A stretch of DNA of 57,933 nt from JBAZLV01 sp041650055 (GCA_041650055.1 JBAZLV010000011.1:1-57933); one strand, 5' to 3'; counted from the stretch's first letter, positions 1-9,030 are shown. Notes: generated from the letters alone by a model not told the origin. Numbers and translations: made by a program.

Positions 1-13
1 GGATATACTACCG

Positions 14-79
14 GTAACATGCATTATGAGTCAACGATCCTTTTTAAAATGCGGTTGGGTAACATTTATTGTGAGTCAA
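14..79. repeat. Pair of 22-bp direct repeats, possibly the end of an IS just outside the window
   Basis: GGTAACATGCATTATGAGTCAA begins at 14 and GGTAACATTTATTGTGAGTCAA at 58. They are the same 22-mer with three mismatches, 44 bp apart. Repeated direct copies near a terminus are typical of IS21-type ends, but no transposase is in the window, so the IS assignment is inference. Nothing else is visible in bases 1-162 apart from the ribosome binding site of the next gene. Confidence 0.45.
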
Positions 80-162
80 TTCGCCTCCCTTTGAGCCGGT
101 GGTAAAACAAAAACAACCTGCTATACTTAAATCCGTATGTTACTATACAAACGGAGGGGAAA

Positions 163-486
163 ATGGCTAAGAAGCTTTATGTTGGTAATTTATCGTATAG
201 TATAACGGAAGACAGTTTGCGGAATATTTTTTCTCCCATTGGGGAGGTCACATCCGTAAAGGTTATCACCGACCCTTCAACCGGTCGCTCAAAAGGATTT
301 GGATTCGTTGAAATGGCAACCGATCAGGATGCTGAAAAAGCCATCGCAAGCCTGCATGGAACCACGGTTATGGAGCGGGTCATGAACGTAAGCGAGGCAC
401 GGCCTCAATCCGAACGGAGAGGCACTATGCGACAGGGGGGCGGAAAAACCGGCCAGCGGGGATTCAATCGAGGTGAAAAAAGATAA
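163..486 (+). CDS. RNA-binding protein with one RRM domain
   Basis: This is a 107-residue single-RRM protein of the type common in cyanobacteria and Deltaproteobacteria, expected to bind RNA in the cytoplasm. RNP2 (KLYVGNL, residues 4-10) and RNP1 (KGFGFVEM, 44-51) are both intact, with the aromatic residues that stack on RNA. The last 20 residues are a Gly/Arg-rich basic tail. An AACGGAGGGG ribosome binding site lies just before the ATG. The gene stands alone and is transcribed toward the convergent lipoprotein gene at 609-1355. Many such proteins respond to cold, but nothing in this sequence proves that. The assignment is secure at family level; the RNA target is unknown. Confidence 0.93.
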   Translation: MAKKLYVGNLSYSITEDSLRNIFSPIGEVTSVKVITDPSTGRSKGFGFVEMATDQDAEKAIASLHGTTVMERVMNVSEARPQSERRGTMRQGGGKTGQRGFNRGEKR

Positions 487-608
487 GTGTTTGTAATTGA
501 TTCTTTACCAGAATTACTGCGACTTTTTAAATAGCACATTAGCAAAAGAGGCGGAAAAAAATACCTTTGTAATGCTCAAAATAATTCCTTCCTTCGAATT
601 TATTTCTA

Positions 609-1355
609 TCATCTCTCCGCGTCTTTTTTTATTCGTTTCCTTTTCTTCTCCATTTTTACATCTACAAGCGTTAGTTCGTGCAAACTCTTGGTCAGGGCAG
701 CCTTTGCCTCTTGAAGTTTTTTCTTTTCTTTCTGTAAACCTTCAATTTTCCGAGCAAGAATTGCTTTTACCCGATTCTGTTCTTCGTTATCTTTTATCAA
801 GATGGCTATGGTCTTAACAAGCTGATCTTTTTCCTTCTGAATCTCTTCCAGCTTATTTGATACTGTTTTGTTCTCGATGATAAGCGCGTCTTTATCCCTG
901 GCAAGAATCTCATTCTGCGATTGCAGTTTGGCCAGTTCGATCGTTGCCCGTTCATTTTTTTCTGTCAACAAGGCGATTTCATTTACGAGCTTGCCTGTTT
1001 TTGTCTCATTGAACATGGTTAATATATGAAGCCATGTTTTTGCCTGGCCTGCTTGCGCGCTGCCTGGATACTGAGCAAGAAACTCCTCAAAATCATGTGC
1101 TGCTTTTGCATAATTTTTATTCGGATTTTCGAAATATATCAGGGTAAAAGCTGAATCGTATTTTGCTTCTTCGGCCCAGGGGGAATTGCTTGCGGCAATT
1201 GTCTGATACGAATCATACGCAGTCTTAAACTTTTTCTGATCAAACGAAGTTTTTGCAGTCTGATATGCTTTTGCATCCTCAGTAAAGGGGAATGATTTTA
1301 AAATCGTACATCCTGAGATAAGGCTTGCCGCAATCAACACAAATAAAACCTTCAT
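609..1355 (-). CDS. Lipoprotein with TPR-like and coiled-coil regions
   Basis: The 248-residue product begins with a lipoprotein signal (LISGC, lipid-attachment Cys16). Residues about 30-110 have TPR-like character (YQTAKTSFDQKKFKTAYDSYQ and AAHDFEEFLAQYPGS). Residues about 115-235 are a long Lys/Glu-rich coiled coil. It resembles envelope TPR lipoproteins of the YbgF/BamD superfamily but is not a clear member of either. The start codon overlaps the stop of the upstream GGDEF gene by 4 bp (ATGA), so the two are translationally coupled. It may be an envelope partner or output of that sensor; this is inferred only from the coupling. Confidence 0.8.
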   Translation of the reverse strand: MKVLFVLIAASLISGCTILKSFPFTEDAKAYQTAKTSFDQKKFKTAYDSYQTIAASNSPWAEEAKYDSAFTLIYFENPNKNYAKAAHDFEEFLAQYPGSAQAGQAKTWLHILTMFNETKTGKLVNEIALLTEKNERATIELAKLQSQNEILARDKDALIIENKTVSNKLEEIQKEKDQLVKTIAILIKDNEEQNRVKAILARKIEGLQKEKKKLQEAKAALTKSLHELTLVDVKMEKKRKRIKKDAER

Positions 1356-2770
1356 GATTTCCTCTCCGGATAATGCGGTTGAAAATCTCCGCTCGAATGC
1401 CTTTTATCTACGACAAATATGCTTTTTGGAATCCGTTTTGCATACTCTTTTAATTCTGCTGCCACGGTAGAGGCCTCCAGTGTATTCACAAAAGTTCGAT
1501 GCTCATTGGTAACTATTGCAATTGATATCGTCATTAAAGGAAACTGCATGGTTTCACCCTGGCGATTTTTACCCTGAATGGAGCCATTTTCCCTCGCTTT
1601 TTTATCATAAAACTGAGGAATCTGTTGGTCAAAAAGACGAACGATTTCGGAACAGACTTCACGCATACAATCAGGCTTTGTAATCACGACGAAATCATCT
1701 CCGTCAATATGACCCAGAAAATCATCAGAAGACCCCTTTGTTTTTGTAGCAGTTTCAAGGATCCTCGCCGTTTCTTTTATTACTTCATTTCCGAGTGCAT
1801 AACCGTAATAGTCATTATACACTTTAAAATTGTCAAGATCGAGCACACAAAATGCGATAGGATTACCACCTTTTAATCTCTGATTCATGACACTCTCAAC
1901 AGCAACACCTCCAGGAAGCCGGGTAAGCGGGCTTGCATCCAGATACATGTCTTCAAGATTTTTAAGTCGCTTTCCCATGGCAAGAAATGCATCTGCCAGA
2001 CTTCCAATTTCATCTTTAGTGTGAATGCCGGGATTGTACTGAAAATTCCCTGCAGAAAATTCAATAGTAGCCTTCTGCAGCTTGTGCACGGATGAAGATA
2101 TATGATATGTTATAATACCTGCAAATAAAGCTCCTATAATTACTCCTGACATACATAGTATTATGGTTATTTGAAATGCTTTACCACCCAGATCGTTGAT
2201 TTCTGCCATGGACGCATCACGCAAAACCTGAGCCTTGGATGACGTCGTACGGAGTATTTCCGACAGTTTTTCGAGCGCATTCTTAAGTTCTGTATTAGAA
2301 ATGACAGCTGCAGCTGCATGGCTTCCGGTTTTTAATAAATGAAGTTCCTTCATGAATATATCATTGTACTGAGTATGTAACTTTTCGATTTGAGAAAACA
2401 GAAACTGATCTGCATGGGGAAGTTCTTTTAAACTGAGCAATAAATTTTTAAATTCGGAAGAACGCTCCCAGAAAAGAGAGCGCAAATCCTTTCTTCGAAG
2501 AATCAATGACCGTTTTTCATAATTATCCTGAGCAAGAAGAACTTCGAGCATCTCTTCTGTTTTTTCATGAATGGGAATATAACCATTTACAATGAAATTA
2601 TTTAATTGATTTATACGATAAAGATTGATGAGAGCAAAAAAGACAACACTAATGCTCACAAGAACAAGGACTGCATAACCTATGAGCATTTTATTAGTAA
2701 TTTTTAATTTTGAAAACAGTTTAAAGGAAGTCTGCAGTTGTAGTAAAAAGTGAGACAAGAAAAATTTCAT
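1352..2770 (-). CDS. Membrane-bound GGDEF-domain protein with HAMP, probable c-di-GMP signalling
   Basis: This 472-residue protein has a transmembrane helix near residues 25-50, an extracytoplasmic helical sensor region, a second helix near 198-222, a HAMP region and a C-terminal GGDEF domain. The signature reads D356-G-D-D-F360 instead of GG(D/E)EF: the first Gly is Asp, while the metal-binding acidic residues are kept. The surrounding FCVLDLDNFKVYND and YGYALGNEVI blocks fit the family. Diguanylate cyclase activity is therefore plausible but not certain; a degenerate GTP-binding sensor is the alternative. It is the first gene of a two-gene unit with the TPR lipoprotein. It is separated from the pilus operon only by one small gene, and c-di-GMP commonly controls type IV pili. 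Confidence 0.85.
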   Translation of the reverse strand: MKFFLSHFLLQLQTSFKLFSKLKITNKMLIGYAVLVLVSISVVFFALINLYRINQLNNFIVNGYIPIHEKTEEMLEVLLAQDNYEKRSLILRRKDLRSLFWERSSEFKNLLLSLKELPHADQFLFSQIEKLHTQYNDIFMKELHLLKTGSHAAAAVISNTELKNALEKLSEILRTTSSKAQVLRDASMAEINDLGGKAFQITIILCMSGVIIGALFAGIITYHISSSVHKLQKATIEFSAGNFQYNPGIHTKDEIGSLADAFLAMGKRLKNLEDMYLDASPLTRLPGGVAVESVMNQRLKGGNPIAFCVLDLDNFKVYNDYYGYALGNEVIKETARILETATKTKGSSDDFLGHIDGDDFVVITKPDCMREVCSEIVRLFDQQIPQFYDKKARENGSIQGKNRQGETMQFPLMTISIAIVTNEHRTFVNTLEASTVAAELKEYAKRIPKSIFVVDKRHSSGDFQPHYPERKS

Positions 2771-2934
2771 AATCTATATCTATAAATAATCATTTTTTAA
2801 TCGTGTTAGGAAGAAAATTACCCTCTCGAGGAACATCTTTTATCGCGTAGTTATTGTGGACATATACCAGGTGGTCTTGTGTCATAAGCTGCTGATCGTT
2901 CATCCTAAGCACTATGTGGCCATTATACCATAAG

Positions 2935-2959
2935 ATTGGCAGGACAACGTCCTGCCAAT
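2935..2959. repeat. Perfect 11-bp hairpin in the 2771-3035 intergenic gap
   Basis: ATTGGCAGGAC, a 3-nt loop and GTCCTGCCAAT form a perfect stem. It lies between the lipoprotein gene that follows pilQ and the GGDEF gene, both on the minus strand. There is no clean T-run on either side, so it is a weak intrinsic terminator at best. A TATAAT hexamer follows the stem on the minus strand and could be the -10 of the GGDEF operon. Confidence 0.5.
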
Positions 2960-3035
2960 TTGATAAAATTTATTAGTTAGAAGGAAAGAGATAACAATAT
3001 TTTGTAGTATTTCCTTTCCTTATCTATAAGTTACC

Positions 3036-3497
3036 TTACGGTTCAACAGCAGTATCTGTTTCCCATAAGGCTGGCTTCGCGGCACCAGAGGTCGCATTTA
3101 TAAAGCCTTTTTGTCCGGAGGCCGTAGGAGTTGAAATAAGCTCCGTTGACACGGTACCATCTTTTTTTGTATAAGTTACAATACCATTACTAGTAGATAT
3201 TAATGCACTCTGGCATGCAGTATTACCTGTAGTATGTTCTGCTAACAGTCCATTGGAAACAAGCTCAACCTGAATCCCATTTACCGGACTTCCGCCAGAA
3301 TCCTTTACTATAAATTGTACAATCGGATAACAATTAGATCGGCCAACAATAGGCGCGCCTCCAGTACCCTGTAATGCTGTTATTGTGTAACTTGAATTTC
3401 CTTTTTCACCTCCACAGCTATTCATGAGTATTAAAGACAATGAAATTATCATGAACATACAAGTTATGGTTTTTCTATTTTGTTGTTTTATAATCAT
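3036..3497 (-). CDS. Small lipoprotein with Ig-like (Big_1-type) character, downstream of pilQ
   Basis: The 153-residue product has a hydrophobic signal ending in LILMNSC (predicted lipid-attached Cys) and a beta-rich body. The pattern VQFIVKDSGGSPVNGIQVEL ... GIVTYTKKDGTVSTELIST resembles bacterial Ig-like domain 1 (invasin-type) folds. It starts 57 bp after the end of pilQ in the same direction and may be cotranscribed with the pilus operon. A pilus or secretin accessory role is inferred from position only. I do not recognise a named family. Confidence 0.65.
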   Translation of the reverse strand: MIIKQQNRKTITCMFMIISLSLILMNSCGGEKGNSSYTITALQGTGGAPIVGRSNCYPIVQFIVKDSGGSPVNGIQVELVSNGLLAEHTTGNTACQSALISTSNGIVTYTKKDGTVSTELISTPTASGQKGFINATSGAAKPALWETDTAVEP

Positions 3498-3553
3498 AGC
3501 TTTAACCTCTTTCTTTTTTAGAATATCATTGATTTCAACACCAAATTTTGTAC

Positions 3554-5983
3554 TTAAATCACTTCCTGCTTCACTATCCTCGGCGTTATGAAAATCAGCA
3601 GCTCGCCACGCTTATCAGTTGTATTTCTTTTCTTAAAAAACCATCCCAGACCTGGAATATCTGCCAAAAAGGGTACTTTGCTGTCATTTATTGACCGCTC
3701 AATGGTCAGAATTCCTCCAATTACTGCGGTTTCCCCATTTGAAAGTAGTATCTCTGTAGTGGCTTCATTCTTTCGTATAGATGGCTGGCCAGTTGCTCCC
3801 AGAATAGATGTGTCAGGAGCATTTTTCGTTGCCGTGATTTTCAGGAATATTTTATTATCAGGTGTTGCATGAGGAGTAACCGTCAATGACAGTTTGGCAT
3901 CGATAAATTGAATTTGAGTTCCTGATGCGGATGTTGTGGAATAGGGTATTGAAAGACCTTGTTCGATTTTTGCCTCTTTATTATCTAAAGCGCTAACCTT
4001 GGGCTGAGAAATAATTTTCCCTTCCCCTGTTGCCTCGAGAGCTGAAAGCACCAGATCAAGATTAAATGCCTTGTTCAAGGATGCTAGGCTTATGCCCATC
4101 GCTCCGCCGCTTCCTGCGCCTACCGCTGCGGGCATGTTTACGAGCCAGTTTCCTAATCCTGATGTGGTAGCACCCATCCCGGGGCCGCCGGTTACCCCGA
4201 TTGAATTCGGGAACGTTAATCCCGTGGGATTTCCGTGTGCAGCGTCAAACTTTGCACCACCACCCCATTGAATGCCTATTTCACGGCTAAAATTCAAAGA
4301 AGCTTCAACAATTCGCGCTTCAATCATAATCTGTGCAATGGGTTTGTCAAGAACCTTGATAAGCGAAACAATTTCATCCACATTCCGAGGAATATCCTTG
4401 ACGATCAAGGTGTTGGTTCTTGCGTCCACAACCGTCTCTCCGCGAGCTGAAAGCGACTTCTTGATAGTCGGTTCAATGGTGGAAGCAGTTGAATAATTAA
4501 TCGGGATAATTCGGGTGATAAGATCTTCCGCCTTCTTCTTTGCTTCTTTTGATTTCAACTCTTCTTCTGCCTCTTTCGTAAGTGCCGCCACCGTACCGAT
4601 GCGAAGCACATTGTCTTCAAGATTATGGCCAAGGCCGTTCATTCTCAAGATAATATCCATTGCCTGGTCCCAGGGAATGTTCACCATTCGTACAGTTACC
4701 TTCCCTTTTACGTCAGGAGCCAAAATGATATTGAGATTAGCAACTTCTGCAAAAAGACGCATTACATTAATTAAATCCGCATCCTGCAGATCGAGTGAAA
4801 TCTTTCTCCCGGTATATTTTGATGATCCGGCAAGCAACTCAGTTTCTGTCCCTCCGAGCTCAGCTTTTCTCAATGCAGTTTGCTCTCGTGTATCTTTTTT
4901 TACCGGTAAAGGAGTTGTTTCCTGAAGGGAAAGCGTTTCTTTATTGTCCTTGTTTTCCTGGACAGGTTGCTGCGCATTCACTGGAATTTCTGCAGCAGGT
5001 GCGCCTGTTGCTGTTTCCGGTTCTTTGGTAATTGGGGCGGATACGGTTGTCGTTTCCAGGGATGCAATGATTTCCTTTTCAACGGTTGATGTTGGCGTTG
5101 ATGCAACAGAAGCTGATCGCTCTGTACTGTCTGTACTGTTTTTTGCAGCCTCACCGCCAAGAGTGACGATAAGTGTTTTCCCTTCCGCAGAAACAACATA
5201 GGCAAGGGGCTTGGCTAAATCAAACACAACACGGACTTTTTTGTTTGGTGCAGGATGCTGACCGACACGAATCCGGTCCAGGCCTGCTTTCTTTACCGGA
5301 ATGACGCTTGGTCGAACCTTACTGCGAACTTCGGGAATATCCACAACCAACCGTTTGCTGTCAACCATAAAAGCATTTTGCTTCATGCTTCCGTTTCCAG
5401 AAATAATGACTTTCATGCCATCATCTTCAACTTGCGTTTTAATGGATGAAATAACAGTTGCAGGAGGACCCGTTTCGACCTGAGCCGTTTCTGCTGGTTC
5501 CTGTTTTGGCTGCTCAGGAACCGGTGCTGGAACAGGCGGTTGAGCAGTTGGTTTAGCTGCCTCAATGGGTTTTGCAATTTCTATCATAAGCTTGCCGTCG
5601 GCCTGATATACCTTTGTATCAACCGGTTGGAGAAGTCCGATTTCAAGCCGTACGATATTATTCTCTTTTTGGGTTGGAAGAATATCGGCAAGAACGACGT
5701 TTTTGAACAGTATCTTATCCTTGAATGCTCCCAGATCAGCATCAAGAATATCTACCACGAGTCTTAGCGGTTCAGTAAGCTGAAATGATGTATATTGATG
5801 AAGCGGCAAGGTTCCTTCAACTATGATTTCCGTTTTTCCATCACTGTCACGAGGTTCGATTTTACTGATTACCGTCGGCACCGTTTGCGGTTCTGCAACA
5901 GGCTTTTTGCCGCATCCGTGGAGCACGAAGATAAGAGAGATGGCTGTAACGAGACACCATATTTTAAGCGGTTGGGCGTTCAT
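3554..5983 (-). CDS. pilQ: Type IV pilus secretin PilQ
   Basis: PilQ forms the outer-membrane channel through which type IV pili leave the cell. The 809-residue protein has a lipoprotein-type signal (VLHGC, Cys24), two AMIN domains (about 40-135 and 178-275) that bind peptidoglycan, a low-complexity Ala/Pro/Thr linker, and STN/N0 and N1 (NolW) domains (about 395-570; GRKISLDLQDADLINVMRLF). The secretin barrel domain ends with the signature VPFLADIPGLGWFFKKR. The ATG overlaps the pilP stop by 4 bp. It is the last of five tightly packed pil genes. Length and domain order match deltaproteobacterial PilQ. Confidence 0.96.
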   Translation of the reverse strand: MNAQPLKIWCLVTAISLIFVLHGCGKKPVAEPQTVPTVISKIEPRDSDGKTEIIVEGTLPLHQYTSFQLTEPLRLVVDILDADLGAFKDKILFKNVVLADILPTQKENNIVRLEIGLLQPVDTKVYQADGKLMIEIAKPIEAAKPTAQPPVPAPVPEQPKQEPAETAQVETGPPATVISSIKTQVEDDGMKVIISGNGSMKQNAFMVDSKRLVVDIPEVRSKVRPSVIPVKKAGLDRIRVGQHPAPNKKVRVVFDLAKPLAYVVSAEGKTLIVTLGGEAAKNSTDSTERSASVASTPTSTVEKEIIASLETTTVSAPITKEPETATGAPAAEIPVNAQQPVQENKDNKETLSLQETTPLPVKKDTREQTALRKAELGGTETELLAGSSKYTGRKISLDLQDADLINVMRLFAEVANLNIILAPDVKGKVTVRMVNIPWDQAMDIILRMNGLGHNLEDNVLRIGTVAALTKEAEEELKSKEAKKKAEDLITRIIPINYSTASTIEPTIKKSLSARGETVVDARTNTLIVKDIPRNVDEIVSLIKVLDKPIAQIMIEARIVEASLNFSREIGIQWGGGAKFDAAHGNPTGLTFPNSIGVTGGPGMGATTSGLGNWLVNMPAAVGAGSGGAMGISLASLNKAFNLDLVLSALEATGEGKIISQPKVSALDNKEAKIEQGLSIPYSTTSASGTQIQFIDAKLSLTVTPHATPDNKIFLKITATKNAPDTSILGATGQPSIRKNEATTEILLSNGETAVIGGILTIERSINDSKVPFLADIPGLGWFFKKRNTTDKRGELLIFITPRIVKQEVI

Positions 5984-6534
5984 TGCACCCCCTCCTGTTT
6001 TTTTCTCAATGGTATAATAAATTGCTTGCGTTCTGTTGCTCCCACAAGGTTTTTAAATTTTTCCTCCACTACCATGGAGTCTCGGGTGATCTTTTTCACG
6101 ACGCCCTTATTCGGACCGATAATGGTACCGACACGAACAAAATATCCTTTTCCATCTGGTCCTTCTATCATTGCGTTATACCCAAAACCGCCCCAGACAA
6201 TTCCTGTTAATTTGAATTCCGGAACATTATAGCGTTCAAGAGGAGGCCGCACACTTGCTCGGGATCTGCTCTCTTCGCGGCTGATAAGAGGAGAAAACGG
6301 GTCGCGCCTTCCTGCAGCGCTGTACGTAAATGTAGGAATTGTATTGATCTGGATTACGGTTTGAGTAGATTGCGTTATTGGCTGTGTTGTCAACGGTTTA
6401 GAAGTAGGAGCAGTTGGCGCAGGACTCTTCGCAGATTCTGAACAGGCAAAAAATACTCCTCCTGCAAGAAATACCAAAAGACCTGTAAAAAATACATTAT
6501 TTAACTTTTTTGCCTGTTGCTGGTTTTGTTTCAA
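5980..6534 (-). CDS. pilP: Type IV pilus assembly lipoprotein PilP
   Basis: PilP is the periplasmic lipoprotein that links the inner-membrane PilMNO complex to PilQ. The 184-residue protein has a membrane segment at 15-30 ending in FFAC, a Pro/Thr-rich disordered linker, and a C-terminal beta domain. In it RRDPFSPL is the conserved PilP entry motif and KLTGIVWGG ... IEGPDGKGYFVRVGTIIG is the core. The gene overlaps pilO by 38 bp and pilQ by 4 bp. Confidence 0.94.
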   Translation of the reverse strand: MKQNQQQAKKLNNVFFTGLLVFLAGGVFFACSESAKSPAPTAPTSKPLTTQPITQSTQTVIQINTIPTFTYSAAGRRDPFSPLISREESRSRASVRPPLERYNVPEFKLTGIVWGGFGYNAMIEGPDGKGYFVRVGTIIGPNKGVVKKITRDSMVVEEKFKNLVGATERKQFIIPLRKKQEGVQ

Positions 6535-7117
6535 CTTTTTTCTCCAAAGCAGAAAATGTCATTGCAGTGCAATTAACTTCAATGGAAAGCGTACCGTCAT
6601 TGTTCACTTTTGGAGTTGCCATTTTAATATTTAAAATATTTACAATCCGGCTCAATTTGCTGACCCGGTCAAAGAAGGTGGCAACATTATGGTATCCGCC
6701 GGTCAGGGAAAGATTTACAGGAATTTCCCGATAGAGCCCGCTTGCATGATCACGCGGCTTATCAGGCTTCCACAATTTGAGAACGAGACCTGATTGATTG
6801 ACCCTATCCTGAATCTGCCGAAGAAGACCGGATACCTCAGATTCCGGAGGAAGCTGTTCGGTAAGATCCTTAAGCTGGCGCTGATATTCAACTACTTCAG
6901 CCTTGAGCTTATCCAGATTGCGAATTTTTTCATCGTTTACTTTAATTTGAGCCTGAAGATCTGCAACTGATTTTTTAAGCTGCTCGATCTGCGTGTTCAT
7001 CGGAATGACAAATTGCCACACATCGATACTAGCAAGAACAAGAAGAACGACCACAAAGGATATCACTCTTGCCCTAGGTGAAATTTTCTGTATTTTTTCA
7101 GCAAAAGGAGAAGCCAT
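6497..7117 (-). CDS. pilO: Type IV pilus inner-membrane protein PilO
   Basis: This 206-residue bitopic membrane protein has a short cytoplasmic N-terminus, one transmembrane helix (about 17-36), a periplasmic coiled coil (about 38-90) and a ferredoxin-like C-terminal domain (GLYREIPVNLSLTGGYHNVATFFDRVSKL). PilO pairs with PilN to form the alignment complex between PilM and PilP. The start overlaps the pilN stop by one base. Length and order fit the family. Confidence 0.94.
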   Translation of the reverse strand: MASPFAEKIQKISPRARVISFVVVLLVLASIDVWQFVIPMNTQIEQLKKSVADLQAQIKVNDEKIRNLDKLKAEVVEYQRQLKDLTEQLPPESEVSGLLRQIQDRVNQSGLVLKLWKPDKPRDHASGLYREIPVNLSLTGGYHNVATFFDRVSKLSRIVNILNIKMATPKVNNDGTLSIEVNCTAMTFSALEKKVETKPATGKKVK

Positions 7118-7665
7118 CAGAGTCCTTTGTAAACAAATTGAAGTTTGTATTTATAGATATCGATTCCTTCAACTTTTGCACGGCTTGTTTCAAGTAAATT
7201 GACACCTGATAACAAAGGGGACGCCTTCAGATTATCAATAAAACGAACAACTTCATGGTTGCCGAATGCCTGACCTTCTATATTGATGTTATTGTTAGCT
7301 TCCGTCAGGGATATGACATTCACTCCCAAGGGAAGCGCCCTGCTGATTTCATCAAGAAGCCGGACTGGACCTGACTGATTTTTTTTCAGTCGTTGAACAA
7401 CCTCGATTTTTTCCTTGACCTTGTCGCGCTCGGTTTCGACGTTTTTCACTTCCTTTAACATCTGTTCCTGTTCCTGACGACGGCTTTCTGCCGCACGTTT
7501 TTGCTGTTCAAGATCGGCGATCACATCTGTCTGATATTTCCAATAGTATGCCATCCCGCCGACAAAAATGATAAGAAGCAATATGGCAAGCACAATCTGC
7601 TTCTGGAGATCCGTAGCTTTTTTGGGAGGCTTTTTTTTGCTCGGTAAGAGATTTATTTTGATCAT
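7117..7665 (-). CDS. pilN: Type IV pilus inner-membrane protein PilN
   Basis: The 182-residue protein opens with MIKINLLP, the conserved PilN segment that docks into the PilM groove. A transmembrane helix follows (about 25-43), then a periplasmic coiled coil and a small alpha/beta domain. It overlaps pilM by 4 bp and pilO by one base, consistent with stoichiometric production of the PilMNO platform. Confidence 0.95.
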   Translation of the reverse strand: MIKINLLPSKKKPPKKATDLQKQIVLAILLLIIFVGGMAYYWKYQTDVIADLEQQKRAAESRRQEQEQMLKEVKNVETERDKVKEKIEVVQRLKKNQSGPVRLLDEISRALPLGVNVISLTEANNNINIEGQAFGNHEVVRFIDNLKASPLLSGVNLLETSRAKVEGIDIYKYKLQFVYKGL

Positions 7666-8720
7666 CGATCCCCCGGCCTCCTCATTGCAAGCCCCACTGC
7701 AACAGCGGAAAGCGGGCCAAATTCTGCCATGTAGGCTGGATCGAAACGTTTTGGGTCAACTTTGATATTCCGGAAAGGATTGATCACTTCAGTGGCGACG
7801 CTCAACCGGTCGGAAAGAACTTCGGTAAAATTACCAATGCGTGCGCATCCGCCGGAAACAAGCACTCGGGATACTGCGTCACTCCCTGTGGTTGAACGGA
7901 AAAATTCAAACGACCGTTGGGTTTCAGCAACAATATCCTCGGTAACGGACGCTATCACGCTTTTCACCTGTTCACTGTCCACACCGTCGATATTTTCGCC
8001 TCGCTTGATTCTTTCGGCATCCTCATACGAAAGACCAAAATCCCGCTGAAGAGCTTCGGTATAACGGTTCCCACCGACGGTAATATCACGGGTAAAAATC
8101 GAAGTTCCTTCTTTTAAAATATTAATGTTCATGACTGAAGCTCCGATATTGAGCAGCGCAGTAATGCCGGACTGCATGTCGTAGTTCAGTTCATACATGT
8201 TGGCAAGAGCAAAGGCATCGACATCAAGAACAACAGGGTCAAGACCGGCTTCCTTGACAAGATTGATATAATCATTGATCTTGTCTTTTTTAACTGCCAC
8301 GAGCAGTACATCAGCCTGTCCTTCACTGGCTCCAGATCCGAGTTTCTGAAAATCGATATTAACATCATCAATTGAAAAAGGAATGTACTGCTCAGCTTCC
8401 CACTTGATAGATTCCGCAAGTTCTTCATCCGTCATATCCGCAATGGAAACCCGCTTGATAATAACAGAACTTCCGGAAACAGAGATGACAACTTCCCTGG
8501 TGTTAATTTTTTGAGAGGCAAGAAGTTCTTTGATCGCGTCGACAACCCGTCCGGCGTCCATTACCGCGCCTTCAACAATGACTTCCGGCGGCAGCGCAAT
8601 CATACCAAATTTTTGTAGTTGATAATTTCTGTTTGAGCCTTTCAGCTTCACCAGCTTGATAAAGGTGGACCCAATATCAAGGGCAATCGGCTCTATTTTT
8701 TTTGAAAAAAGCATTATCAC
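7662..8720 (-). CDS. pilM: Type IV pilus assembly ATPase-like protein PilM
   Basis: PilM is the cytoplasmic actin-like (FtsA/MreB-fold) protein that binds the PilN N-terminus. The 352-residue sequence contains the phosphate-1 motif ALDIGSTFIKLVKLKG (near 13-28), AESIKWEAEQYIPF and the phosphate-2 and adenosine motifs (TALLNIGAS, RVLVSGGCARIGN). It is the first pil gene in the string. It lies 15 bp after a small HTH gene that shares its direction. Confidence 0.95.
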   Translation of the reverse strand: MIMLFSKKIEPIALDIGSTFIKLVKLKGSNRNYQLQKFGMIALPPEVIVEGAVMDAGRVVDAIKELLASQKINTREVVISVSGSSVIIKRVSIADMTDEELAESIKWEAEQYIPFSIDDVNIDFQKLGSGASEGQADVLLVAVKKDKINDYINLVKEAGLDPVVLDVDAFALANMYELNYDMQSGITALLNIGASVMNINILKEGTSIFTRDITVGGNRYTEALQRDFGLSYEDAERIKRGENIDGVDSEQVKSVIASVTEDIVAETQRSFEFFRSTTGSDAVSRVLVSGGCARIGNFTEVLSDRLSVATEVINPFRNIKVDPKRFDPAYMAEFGPLSAVAVGLAMRRPGDR

Positions 8721-8735
8721 TCCGTACCAGTGTTG

Positions 8736-8936
8736 TTATCCGGCGTTTTTGCTTTTCATGATTTTGTCAATATTTTTCAAATTATCTTCGTTGTATACTC
8801 GCCATCCGCGCCAATCCCGCTCAACATCGCATAATAATCCCTCGCTCTCCCAGCGAAAAAGAGTGGCTCGGGAAATATCAAAGCGCTTGCAAATGTCATT
8901 TGTTTTGTATTTTTTAGACCTTGCAGGTGTAGGCAT
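8736..8936 (-). CDS. Small helix-turn-helix (MerR-type/excisionase-like) protein preceding pilM
   Basis: The 66-residue protein consists essentially of one winged-helix DNA-binding unit: YKTNDICKRFDISRATLFRWE is the HTH, and EGLLCDVERDWRGWRVYNEDNL is the wing in MerR style. There is no effector domain. It is the first gene after the promoter at 9002-9030 and sits 15 bp before pilM, so it is probably cotranscribed with pilMNOPQ. A role in regulating the operon or itself is an inference from its position. A conserved pairing of such a mini-MerR gene with pilM would be worth testing. Confidence 0.8.
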   Translation of the reverse strand: MPTPARSKKYKTNDICKRFDISRATLFRWESEGLLCDVERDWRGWRVYNEDNLKNIDKIMKSKNAG

Positions 8937-9001
8937 GGATGCCTCTTTACAGGGAACTCGTAGTAGTAAAAATAATAATACTAAGTATGGTAATTGTGGC
9001 G

Positions 9002-9030
9002 AATATATAGGAAAGAAAAGGGCTTGTCAA
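9002..9030 (-). promoter_or_regulatory. Strong sigma70-type promoter for the HTH-pilMNOPQ operon
   Basis: On the minus strand TTGACA (9030-9025), a 17-bp spacer and TATATT (9007-9002) form a near-consensus promoter. It lies 66 bp upstream of the HTH gene start. The untranslated leader contains AGTA/TACT half-sites flanking an AT-rich stretch (about 8960-8985) that could be an operator; that part is speculative. Confidence 0.7.
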
